Shown here: positions 10,345 through 20,591 of the stretch, in pieces
How the letters are laid out: each line of letters begins with the position of its first letter
Position numbering within the stretch: position 1 is the stretch's first letter
Assembly: GCA_002197995.1 (NCBI GenBank)
Contig: NGZR01000002.1
Span: 1,054,001-1,118,000 of the forward strand
Source: Gaeumannomyces sp. JS-464
Taxonomy: Eukaryota; Ascomycota; Sordariomycetes; Magnaporthales; Magnaporthaceae
Length of the DNA: 64,000 nt
Direction of reading: 5' to 3'
Notes under the pieces: generated by a model
The model's database searches: none
What the model was told of the DNA's origin: nothing
What the model saw: only the letters and a program-made list of their open reading frames with translations
Position numbers and translations under genes: made by a program

Positions 10345-13300
10345 ATGGACTTCAAGGTGCGTCAGGTGCAATCTTCACTTTGCCGTCACATGAATTCGAC
10401 GCTGATATTCCCCAATCAGGCACTCCAGCTGCAGACCATTGAGCTCCGCAGCAGGCCGTTCGGCAAGCGCGCGATCGCGTGGTCCTCGGACGCCGAGCTG
10501 GCAGTCGCGGCAGACGACTCGGTCTGCGTCTTCGTGCCGCATTTCCCCAGGTTCGACCTCGACCACCAGCAGGCGCCGGAGGGCGGGCGGCGGCGGCAGT
10601 GGCCAAGGTAACGACGGCACAGCATCAGCGCCCGGCGCGGCCAACGGCGCCGCGGCTGCCCAGGCTGGATTCAACAGCCAGGGCCCGGTCCCGCTCAAGC
10701 CGCAGTTCTCAGACGGCCAGCGCCGCATCCCCATCTCCCTGCCACGGGTCAACCCGCGCGTCAACCGCCACCTCTTCCACGCCGCCGGCTTGGAGTGCCC
10801 TTACGACCCCTACGATTCGGACGCCTCCGAGGCCGAGGGCGGCGGCGGCGGCGGCGCTGCGGCTTCCGGAGCGGAGGACGGCGAAGAGCAGGACGACAAC
10901 GACGACAATGATGACGACAACGATATCGACATGAGCGACGGGGACGGCGGCGGGCGCACCGCCAGGGACATGGCGCGGCAGAAGCGGAACCGTGAGAAGC
11001 AGCAGCAGCAGCAGCAGCGCAAGCAGCAGCAGTACCGGCGCAGGATCGGAGAAACCCGCGACCCAAACAATCCATTCCGCGTCGTGGGCGCCGGGTGCCC
11101 GGGCGGCACCTTCACGTCGGTCGGGGCGACGCTCAACCACGTCGTGTCGCTGGCCTGGTCGCCGCCCATCGGCCGCAACGGCCGCTGCCTGCTGGCCGTG
11201 CACTCGGCCGCCGGCTACGTCGCCGTCTACGGCGAGCCCCTGGTCCGCTCCCCCGGCAGCGGGCAGCACCGGCTCGGCGACCGCTACGACACCGAGGGCT
11301 GGGAGGTGCTCTGGGGCGTCGGCGAGCGCCTCGCCGTCCCGCCGCAGCGCGCTTGGGGCGAGGCCTTCAGGTCCTTCGCCTGGAGCCGCGAGCTGTGGCC
11401 CGGCCGCGCGCTGCTGGCGCTGCAGACGGACGCGTACGAGGCCGTGGTCCTGGCCGTGCGGACCCGCTCGCCGCCGCTGGGGGAGAGGGAGGAAGGGGAC
11501 GGCGGTGACGGGGACGACTGGGCGCGTGGGACCTGGCCGCTGGCTGGCGCGTCGAGGAGGTCGCTCGGTTCGACGCGAGAGGACCACATCCCGTCGGGAG
11601 CGTCCGGGACCCGGACTACGTGCCCTACAAGACTGGGCTGGGGCTGGCCTTTGGGCCGTGCCTGACGACGCCGGCGGCCGCCGCGGCCGGCGAGGCCAAG
11701 GAGTGTCTGCTTGGTTTTCTGGCACGCAACTATGTCGGGTTTCGCAAGATCACTATCAAGAAGGACTGGTTTGACAATGGGGAGGGTTTTGTCCAGGTCG
11801 CTGATGCCGACGTCTACGGAGAATGCCTGTTCATGTCGACGGATGCCTTTTTGATATTTGAGGATGCGGTATGTGTACCAAACGGCCGACACATGTTGAA
11901 AGAGCTTTCTAACTCAATCAACCATCCCAGATCTGGAACATCGACGGCCACAAGGTCTGCCGGGCTATCGTTGCTACCACATTTACGCCGAAAATATTCA
12001 AGGTCAAGATGTCAGCCACGGCCGTGCCTATCGGCGCCCATCCCTTGAAACAGTGCAACACCACGTATCCCTCTCCCGAGGAGAGGTCCAACAACCCAAT
12101 CCAAGGTAGACTTCCCAGATGGCCGCCTACCTCTACTCCCCCAGCCTACTCACTCAATCTTGTTTTTAGATCTCGTAATACACCCTCCCAGCCTTCTCAA
12201 GACCACGGATGCTCCTCTATACACCCTGATCCGCATGTCGGCGTCACAGGGGAGCCCGGACTGGTACCAGACCAACGCCACACTCGCCGACTACTCCTCC
12301 AATGCAAGGAATCCGCGGCCAAGGTGGGCTGTAGACATCTCCCGCCGCCTCGAGATATCCATGCCAAAGCAAATGCTCGCTCGAGCGGGCGTCAAGGCGC
12401 TGGGGATCGGGGGAGACGATGACGATGACGATAACGACGGAGGAAACGACGAAGAGGACGACGATGACGACGACGAAGCAGACGAGGACGAGGAGTGGGA
12501 CTCAAACGGGGAGGCCGCCCAGCATCAGGAGGCCGAAAAGATGGATCTGGACCGAGATAACGAAGACGAAAGCAGCGACAGCGACAACTCTGGCAGCTCA
12601 AGGCAGCCCAGCAGGCCAACCAACGGGGAGCCCCAGGCAAACGGCGGCTCGGGTCAGCACGACGACGGAGGAGGAGACGAGGCCAGCAACCCTGACGGCA
12701 CAGAGGCAGAAGCCACGACCACAGAAGCCCGCAAGCCCGGCGCGCTGAAGCAGGTCGAGACGTCGGACAACGTGCACGTCTGGCGCGCGCGGCTCTTCGG
12801 CGTCGCCCTGTCGCCCGGCGGCGGCTGTAGCGCGGCCGTGTGGGCCAAGACGGCCGCCGCCGTCGCCGAGCGCGGCGCCTGGCACCAGGCCCGCAGCACC
12901 GTCTCGTTCGACTTCCGGCCGCCCGTGTCTGGCGACATCGACGCCGACGGCAGCGAGCAGGACCCCCGCCTCGCGTGCCTCTCGACCGAGGCGCGCGTCT
13001 TCGAGTGGATGTACGGGCGCGGCCCGGGCGTGCCGGGCGTGACGGGGCCGACGCTGCGTGCCGGTGCCGACGGGGAGGGAGGTCCTGAGGCCGAGATGAA
13101 AGCGATGTTTGGTGAGAAGGTGGCGGGTGCTGAATGCCCGTACTGCAAAGGCACGTTGGTCCGCGGTGGCCTCTACTTCGCCTGTCTTAGGAAGCACTCC
13201 TTTGGTACGTCGTCAATCCCGGCCAGTCTGATTGTTTTGACTCCCTTCCAGACCTTCCATTTTCCTGCTTTGCTTAGAGACTAACTCAAAAACCAGACGC

Positions 13301-13484
13301 GTGCGCCCTGACGGGATATCCAGTCCTCGAGCACGGCACCTCGCGGGTCTGCGGCGTCTGCGGGGTGCGCCGTCTCAAAACGGACGCGATAGTATCGATC
13401 ATCCCTGAGCGGGAGGCCAGAATCAGGGAGATCGGCCTCCAGGTCAACAAGTGCGTGAAATGTGGAGGAAAGTACGTGGACTGA
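10345..13484 (+). CDS. Transcription factor IIIC 90 kDa-type subunit (TFIIIC delta / Sfc9-like)
   Basis: This is a subunit of the RNA polymerase III assembly factor TFIIIC, acting in the nucleus at tRNA and 5S gene promoters. Proposed exons are 10345-10356, 10420-11868, 11931-12105, 12170-13204 and 13297-13484, all with GT-AG junctions; introns 2 and 4 contain CTAAC-type branch sites. The product would be about 950 residues. The N-terminal WD-repeat-like part starts MDFK ALQLQTIELRSRPFG with IAWSSDAELAVAADD. The middle has a Gln-rich tract (about 11000-11035) and a long Asp/Glu stretch (about 12413-12500). The C-terminal zinc-finger region has CPYC, CGVCG and CVKCGGKYVD before the TGA. Two single-base frame changes remain, near 10,590 in a G-rich stretch and near 11,500. 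Since this gene is expected to be essential, sequencing indels are the simplest reading. Confidence 0.85.
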
Positions 13485-14390
13485 GAGGGTGGGCGCGGCT
13501 CGCCAGGTTTGCAGCCCAGAGGAGGGTGCACAGAAGACTCGGGAGGAGGGGCTTTACGCAGTAGGCGGCCATGGGAAAACTACCTAGGTTCATGCTGGTT
13601 GGAGCGGGAAGGCGCCCAGATGCGGGAATGTTGTATGCTTGTATCTGCCTAGAGGTAGGTATGCAAAACACCTCTCCCGCCGTCAAACTGATTGCCGTTC
13701 CATTGAACTTGGCCTCGCCTGATATCTGTTGCCCCCACTTCTAAGACGCGTGTCCGGGGTAAACGCGACGCCGGGCAGCCACCCTCAAGCCAGTCGCACC
13801 TGCCGCATGCGCGCGCCCCCAAGCCATATATCCCGTGGTCCTGCCAGCTGTAGACATCGAACACCACGGACGCCAAGTTGGTGTAGCGGTTATGAGGATG
13901 GGTCGAGTCGACACCGGGACCCTACCTGTACTCCGTTGCAATAGCCGCTTGGGTTCGGGGTTCGAGCCCCGGTAGGGGTTAATCGTCGGATTTTCCGTCG
14001 CGGAGTAAACCTCCCAAAATGGGATGTTTCGTAGCTGCCGCCCCGAAGCGGTAGTGAGCTTTTTGCCCTTTTTTTTTTTTTTTTTTTTTCCGTCCTGCCA
14101 GTGTTGATGCTCCCATCACGCGGGCAGACGCTGATGCCGTCGCGACGCCGAGTGATGCCTCGATAATACCAGCCCTAGAGCTTGCACGACCAAGATCGCG
14201 ATGTTATCGTATTGGGAATAATGCAAAACGACCTTGATAACCACGCCGTCTATAATGAGAAATGCCATGCAAGTAGTCTCTTATACAAGTCCTCGCTGAA
14301 AGATATCCAAAGTCCCAATGTCGCAGTCAACACAGGAAATCCACATCAACCCTCTTTTTTTTCCTCCCCCACAACCGACTGCCCCACCTC
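13485..14390. other. Intergenic region between convergent TFIIIC and carnitine-carrier genes
   Basis: No coding sequence was recognised. It contains a pair of Pol III-type promoter boxes (13879-13889 and 13959-13969) followed by a 21-T run at 14069-14089, listed separately. Confidence 0.5.
13879..14089 (+). promoter_or_regulatory. A-box and B-box like pair with downstream T21 run (possible TFIIIC site or SINE relic)
   Basis: tggtgtagcgg (13879-13889) fits the A-box consensus TRGYNNARNNG. ggttcgagccc (13959-13969) fits the B-box GGTTCGANNCC at every position and sits in a small cgggg/ccccg hairpin. A run of 21 T at 14069-14089 would stop Pol III. The flanks cannot form a tRNA acceptor stem, so this is not a normal tRNA. 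It may be an extra TFIIIC site, a tRNA-derived SINE fragment or chance. Confidence 0.35.
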
Positions 14391-15466
14391 TCAGCCAAAC
14401 ACCTTGTTCATGGCCTGGTGCGCCAGCTCCACGCCCAGGAAGGTGGCGGCGTTGGCAGGCACGGCCCTGGCCAGCGCGGGCCCGAAGCCGGGGAAGAAGG
14501 CCCTGAGGCCGCCCTTGCCGTACAGCTCCCGCACGACGCCGGCGATCGAGACGTTGCCCTCGGCCGTCTGGAGCCTGCTCTTGACCGTGTCGACGGGGAA
14601 GACCGGGGTCCACATGGCGACGCCGGCGGCGGCGCCCGCGCACGTGATGGCCGTCAGGCTCAGCTGGCCGCTCGGCTTGCCCGTGGCCGGGTCGACGGGG
14701 GTCAGGCGGCGCTTGATGTACTCGTAGGCGGCAAAGTAGGCGGCGGACCCGGGCCCGTCGCGCGCCAGGGTGGCGGCGCTGCCGCGGAAGACGGAGCGGA
14801 CGCCGCCCTCGCGGTACAGCTGCCGCACGACGTCGACACCGCCGCTATACCGCGGCTTCTCCCCGGGCGCCAGCTGCTTCTGGCCCTGGACCTGCAGGAT
14901 CACCTTGACGCGCTCAAACGGCGCCGTGATGGCCGTCATGGGGATGGCGGAAAAGAAGCCGGCGGCCGAGACCTGGGCGATGGAGAGCGGCGCATCGGCG
15001 TTGGACGTGGCGGAGCGGACGAGGGTCTTGCCGAGGTCGTAGCCCCAGAACGAGACGGCGACTGGGAGGAAGCAGGCACAAGCGGACGTCAGTTCTAAAC
15101 TTCTAGTTATCAAGCCGGGGGGTTAGGAAGCAGGGGGTTGCGCGCTTACACATGGGCGTCACGCCCACCAGCGGGGCGCTGACGCCGGCATACAGGCCCC
15201 TCCGGAGGCCGTCGCGGGCGATGCTCTTGCGGACCACGTCCAGCGCGGACGAGTAGACGCCGCGCTCGGCCGTCTGCAGGCGCACCTTGACGAGGTCGAA
15301 GGGGTGGCCGACGACGACGGCGCAGACGCCGCCGAAGCCGCCGGCCGCGAAGGAGCGCAGCTGCGCCAGCCCCGTTGACGCGACCGCCTTGGCCTCGGCC
15401 TTGACCTCCTCCTTGTCCGGCAGCAAGCTCGCGGCGGCCTTTTGCCGGCGACGGTGGTTGTGACAT
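14391..15466 (-). CDS. Mitochondrial carnitine/acylcarnitine carrier (SLC25 family, Crc1/AcuH type)
   Basis: This inner-membrane carrier exchanges acylcarnitine for carnitine and feeds fatty-acid oxidation. Exons on the minus strand are 15466-15150 and 15061-14391, joined over a GT-AG intron at 15149-15062. The join gives GVTPMFAVSFWGYDLGK, a hallmark of this carrier. All three mitochondrial-carrier signatures are present: HPFDLVKVRLQ, APFERVKVILQ and FPVDTVKSRLQ. The length of about 328 residues is normal. The start is taken at ATG 15466 (MSQPPSPAK), but the main frame (KAAASLLPDKEEVKAEAK) is one base out of register about nine codons later. The body is intact, so a single indel in the N-terminus, real or technical, is indicated. 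The gene converges on the TFIIIC gene. Confidence 0.9.
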
Positions 15467-17288
15467 TGTTGACGGGTAGCTGTTTGTGGGTTGGTGGTTG
15501 GGGGGTGATCTCCTTGGGCTTGCGACGAATCGAATGGGGGCTTTCGCTGTTTCCGGATCAGGAGGAAGAATGCGCGCCTCGGGGTTGTTGCGATCAGCGC
15601 AAATGGAAGCTGAGGATGGAGCCGCCGCGAACAGGAAGGTCTCAGACCGCGCGGTGGTGTGCGCCGGATCCACGCTAGGGCGTCGTCTCTGCAAGCGCCG
15701 CCGCCCCACCAAAGATCTGTGCAGCGGCTGTTGTCGCGGACGGATTGGCTTTGTGGAATTAGATTGCTTGATATTTCCAGTGGCCGTAAACAGCAGCTCG
15801 CCTTTGGCTGGTTTCGTTCCCTTCTGTTGATCGTGCTGTGCTGGGATCCTCCAAAATAAAACCCAATGGCCACCAGCTGTCTGGTGCGCGCAAAGCCCCC
15901 TAGCCCTTGCCTTCCCCTCGGCACGACGTCAGAGGGCGGCAGACCTCGGCACAATGGAGGCCGCTGTCGTCCCGCCGCGACTGGGCCAGGAAATCCACTC
16001 AGCCGCTCCGCCTGAGAATCGAAACTCCGACAAGCACGTGCTAATCAGGTCGAGGATGGATGGCGGCAAACGTCGAAATATTTCATAAAACACAACGTGA
16101 TGAATATTACACAGGAAAGAAAGAAAATCCAGGCGAGAGCACTGAGTACCTCCAACGAAAACTCAGCCGGCAGAACAATTATTCTCAGTCAAGCCGGCCC
16201 TCCAAAAATCGCAATTATCCATCCGACTCGTCCGGTGTCATCAAGCCATCCAAATCCCGCAGCCCTGGACCCTGCAAAAGGGTTTCTCTGGCGCCTGTAT
16301 CCCGCGACTATAAAAAACGTGGCTCCAAGAGAGAGCAACGCCAGTCTCCAGACCTCCGAAATTCGGCAATATCCAGCTGGGCCGCTCATTTTCCCGCACA
16401 TATAACCAGAGTCGAAACACACACACACACACACACATAAAAAAAAAAAAATATCTCATAGCTCGGCCAAAAGATTGGTGGTCTCGTGGACCGCTGCCGT
16501 GTCCAGCTGAGCCGCCCGGTGCCCCGCGCCTCGGTAAGCGCTCGTGCGCTGTTTGCCCGCGCCATAATCCATGTCGCCTGCCACCATGCGGCCGTGGAGG
16601 GGGTGCACGGGCACGGGCATGTGGGGGCAACGAGGAGCACCGGAGTTTCCAAGACTTCGAGTTCGCATGTCCGGACGGACGGAGGTCGAAGTCAGATGCG
16701 AGAGAGATATTACATACTATGGGAGTTGGTCAGCGGAGACCCAATATAAATAAATGTCTGCCTTCTTGTGGTTGGTAGATCTTGCATCGACCGGATATTT
16801 TGCAGACGCACTAGCATCAGCCGGCGTTCCCCAACCTGCATTGGTCCATCGGACAGGTCCGCGCCAACGGAATGCATGCGTGTTCTTGGGTATCTCCGGA
16901 TTTATATATGTAGTGTAGCTGTGCCTCTATCATACGCTGTCGTGCCTCTAAAAGACACCCTCCCATGCTTATCTGATGATACATGGAGCAGAACGTTACA
17001 AGGAAAATGCAAGCCGTGTGCAATGACAGAAAAACAAAAGAAACCGACGTTCGTCCTGTCCAATTAACGCCATATCTTCCCGAACTCCAAGGCGAAGCTG
17101 GCGTCAGCTAGATCTGCGGACAGCATGGGCGTCAATCACATGCAAATTCGCTCCGTCCACCCACGTAGCGTCAACACGGCACACGATGCTGCCGTGTGCG
17201 GCGAACATGTCTCGAAAATTCCGATTCGGAATCAGCAACGCCCCGTTGGCGACAGGTGTGTGGTGAACATCGATCGTTTTCGTCCGGC
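15467..17288. other. Intergenic region between carnitine carrier and zinc transporter
   Basis: No gene could be assigned. A 70-codon minus-strand frame at 16456-16668 has no recognisable features. An AC repeat with an A-run lies at 16417-16451. Confidence 0.45.
16417..16451 (+). repeat. Microsatellite (AC)10 followed by A13
   Basis: Ten AC units (16417-16436) are followed, two bases on, by a run of 13 A (16439-16451). This is simple-sequence DNA with no evident function. Confidence 0.9.
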
Positions 17289-19139
17289 TTAAATGACGCT
17301 GGCGCTCGCCTTGTGACCCATCGCAAGCGGATGTCTGCCGACACCGCACCAACAGCTCGAATCGCCCTCGCGCTCAACCTGCGCCGTGATGTCGATGCCC
17401 TTAGCCGCGAGATACGACCTGACTCGGTCGCGCACGTCTTCCATATCGGCGCCCCTGACCGCCACGACGTGCATCACACCCAGCAACCGGTCGCTTCCGG
17501 GTCCGACCGTCGGCCCATCGCTCCCACTGCGGTCGTCGAGCCAGAACTTGGGCACCGAGTAGTTTGCCACGCCCCGGAGGCCCGTTATTCCCGAAAGGGT
17601 GTCCCTGAGCGCGTACTCGACCCGATCCGGCACCGTCAGCAGCAGTCGCCGCGCCGACGACCGCACCAGCGGCATAGCCGAGCCCAGAATCAGCACGGCG
17701 ATCAGGAAGGAAGCGAGCGGATCCCAGCCCGCCCAGTTCCAAAAGTGGGTCAGCACCGTCGACACAATAACGGCGGCGCTGCCCAGCGTATCTGCGAGGA
17801 CGTGCAGGTAGATCCCCATCATGTTCTCGTTGTCGTGAGCGTCGCTGTGCGAGTGCGACTTATCGTGCCCGTGGTCGTGCCCGTGGTCGTGCCCGTGGTC
17901 GTGACCATGGTCGTGTGAATGATCATGCGAGTGGCTGTGAGAATGGCTGTGCGAGTGCCCGTGGGAGTGGTCGCCCCCATGGTGATGGTGGTGCCCAAAA
18001 GCCATCAGCCCAATGAGGTTGACAAGGAGTCCTGCTGTGCTGACGATGAAAAGCTCCGTCAAGCGCTTCGTCTCACGCCCCTCCAGGATCCTTTCGAAAG
18101 CCTCCACCATGATCTCGACGCTAATAAGTCTGCGAGTCTGTTAGAACCTTGGGCATCTCCCAGCAGATGGCCTCGCCTTCGATTCTAAAGCATGCCCAAC
18201 CAGTGGCTGAGCGGCTGCATAGACTCACATTAAAAAGACGCCATTGGCAAACCCACTCAGCGTCTCGATCTTTCCAAACCCGTAAGGAAACCTCTCGTTG
18301 GGTGCCCACTTGCTTGCGACGGAAGCGAAGAGCCCGACCGCAAGGGCTACGCAGTCGAAAAGCATGTGTATGCTGTCACTGAGAAGACCTAGGGAATCGG
18401 TCGCATAGCCGTAGAAGGCCTGGATCATCATGAAGGAGAAATTGATACTGCCGAGGCTCCTGTTAGCGCCATCTGCCAATGGTGACGGTACGGTGCCCGT
18501 CAAGGTTCCCAAAAGGTATTCGAACCTCATAAAGTAGAATATCCTTCTCGAGTCCTTCTCCACCAGAACAGCGTGGATCAATGGCCACCGCAGCATGCGC
18601 GGCAGTAGAAAATTTGTAACCCACGACCGATCGGTGGGGGATTCATGGTCGCGATGAGGCGTGGGGGAATCGTATGGGATGTCAAACGACGACTGGCTCG
18701 GCGTAACGACATGCTTTCCGCCCGGCGTCATGGCCGACTTCCAATTGTAGCCATCGAGGGCTGGGGGTACTTTCGGTCTCAGATGGCCCGAATTTGCCTT
18801 GTAGCTCGACGAACTGGTGCGCTGTGACGTCTGCGGTGGTCGAGCGAGTATGAGTGCAGATGCGAGTAGCTACTGCTGTTGTGGTCATGACTGTGACTAT
18901 GCGAATGGTCGTGGTGTGGTCGTGGTCGTGGGGATGGTCGTGGGAGTGTCTGTGATCGTGGGAGTGCTCGCGATCATGGCTATGGCTGTGGGCGTGGCCA
19001 GACAAGCTTGACCGGTCTGCGCGGCGCGTGGCCTGCTGGGTTAAATGGCCGAAAGTCGGCGGCGAATGCGAATGGGTATGCATGTGGCCTGCCCATGGTG
19101 TGAGTGTGGGATTGCGGTCGGCAACGCGTACGATGCCAT
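17289..19139 (-). CDS. His-rich CDF zinc transporter, Msc2/ZnT5-like
   Basis: This cation-diffusion-facilitator protein moves zinc across a membrane, in the Msc2 group that of the ER or secretory pathway. Minus-strand exons are about 19139-18526, 18447-18229 and 18129-17289, with GT-AG introns at 18525-18448 (branch GCTAACAG) and 18228-18130. The joins read FYFMSINFSFMMIQ and GVFLILISVEIMVEAFER. Metal-site segments are SDSIHMLFDC and HVLADTLGS, both with the expected His and Asp. A long His/Asp/Gly loop (about 17855-18000) lies between membrane segments, and a second His-rich stretch lies near the N-terminus. The start is set at ATG 19139 (MASYALPTAIPHSHHG). The N-terminal 400 bp need several frame changes to read as one protein. 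The transmembrane and C-terminal parts are clean. Confidence 0.85.
17855..18000 (-). repeat. His-Asp-Gly codon minisatellite inside the zinc transporter
   Basis: A 12-bp unit (cccgtggtcgtg on the plus strand) is repeated about four times at 17868-17917, followed by degenerate copies. On the coding strand it encodes HDHG units, the zinc-binding cytosolic loop typical of CDF transporters. Such a tract is prone to length change. Confidence 0.8.
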
Positions 19140-20563
19140 CTGGGTTTTGGCTTGTCGATGTGCCGGCGATGGCGGAACGGGCGGTGCGTGGGAGACGCGC
19201 GGAGGTGAAGGGACACGATGCACCAATTGCCCAGTGGAGCTCGAGGACTGAAGCGGACTATCAAGCCCGGGAGGTTGCCGCTCTTTCTAACATCAAAGGT
19301 CGGTCAAGAGAGGAAGGGCGTAGTGTTTGCGGCAGCGTGGGGCCAAGAGGAGGAGGTCGACGGTCGAAATTGGCTGTCGTAACTCGGTGGCGGCGTCGCA
19401 GCTATCGGGACTGGTGCTGTTGCATTTGTCTCTGCTGCCCAAGCATGAGTGGATCTCCAAACCCCGCCCCTTCTGGCCGGATGGCGCTATTCGCCTGAGC
19501 ACGAAGAGTCCGTGGCTTCTCCCGCCCAGGACAAGCGGGAGCGGATCAGGGGTTTAGCGCCTCAAATCCAGGCCAGGATGAACTCGAGGGATAGCGTAGC
19601 CGAGACGCGGCTCGGTGGCGAGAGGCGAGTTGGGGTTGTTTGGCGGAGAAAACGAGCGGACTCTGCGACACAGCTACCTTGGATGGATGCGAGAGGGGAA
19701 TTGAAATGGATGATGAGGAGTTCAAGACCCAGACGCGATCAAAGGAAGTGCCCGGTTCATCCAATCCACCGTGCCACGCACCCAACCGCTCCTTCTCCAG
19801 ATCCTTTGTTGACTCGCGCCTGGCAGCCGCACTTGCTGGCCTTGGTCGCCTTCCCAATTCGGGCGACCTCCCCTGAAAGTGATGCAAATACGGGGAGCGT
19901 GTGGGGCATAGAGCCGCCCTGATTGGCCTGTTTATTTTGGCCGCCTGCCTCCTTTGTCGATGCATGCATCACGGGACTGCGGACCCCGGCCTGATAATCC
20001 ACGTTAGGCATAACGTCGACAGCCCAGCGGATTGCCTAACAGTTACTAACTCTTCTCCCATCACAACATGAATGCACGTGTTGGTGTCAGGAGTCCCCGT
20101 TTTGGGTCCAGGAGTGCCCCATTTTTAGGACCGTGGGACATCTGAAAGGTGCACCTGCCTGGGGATTCGTATGTATCTCGCACAGTCCACTGTATATGCT
20201 CTGAACAAGCAGGGCATGCAGCGCCCTGGCCACCTTGATGGGGCACAGCAAAGTTTTCGTCTTATGGTGGAAAAAGGCCAAAAGCCTGGATGAGGAGGAA
20301 GTGCTGCCAGCCTAAAGGCTTGATACTACAGTAAATATTTAAACCCAGCCATGCTCGAAAGCGCTGCTATGGATTTATTACATCGAGCAGCTCCTATGAT
20401 CCTGCCCGACCACCTTCCTCGAATTTACCAATTCTTGGCATTGCGCTGTTAGTGCACACTGCCAATTTGCATACAAATCCTTAACACCCGCCAACCCAGC
20501 GACCTAATACCAACAACACGCCCGCTAACGGCGCTGGCGACGGCACCATGCCGTTGCTAACGG
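19140..20563. other. Intergenic region bordering the repeat block
   Basis: No supported gene. Short frames on both strands lack features. Base composition is still that of the gene-bearing part. Confidence 0.45.
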
Positions 20564-20591
20564 CCCCCCCCCCCCCCCCCCCCCCCCCCCC
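20564..20591. repeat. Run of 28 C at the boundary of gene-rich and RIP DNA
   Basis: An uninterrupted C28 sits exactly where repeat DNA begins. Another C-run in this window (36471-36484) is the polypurine tract of element C read on the other strand, so this one may mark the end of an LTR element or of repeat D. It could also be a collapsed or inflated homopolymer in the assembly. Confidence 0.8.

Noticed and set aside
10611..10640. Very short intron to explain the first TFIIIC frame change
   Set aside because: The only GT...AG pair here is 21 nt, below any plausible fungal intron length, so an indel is preferred.
13872..13983. Intron-containing tRNA gene suggested by A- and B-box matches
   Set aside because: The seven bases before the A-box (gccaagt) cannot pair with the expected 3' acceptor (taggggt), the D-stem does not form, and the T-stem with a seven-base loop has a mismatch. 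Kept only as Pol III-like boxes.
16456..16668. 70-codon minus-strand frame as a small protein gene
   Set aside because: Nothing recognisable and composition like surrounding non-coding sequence; could be real but is not supported.
19449..19965. Overlapping frames on both strands right of the zinc transporter
   Set aside because: No family resemblance in either strand and no intron-supported gene model.
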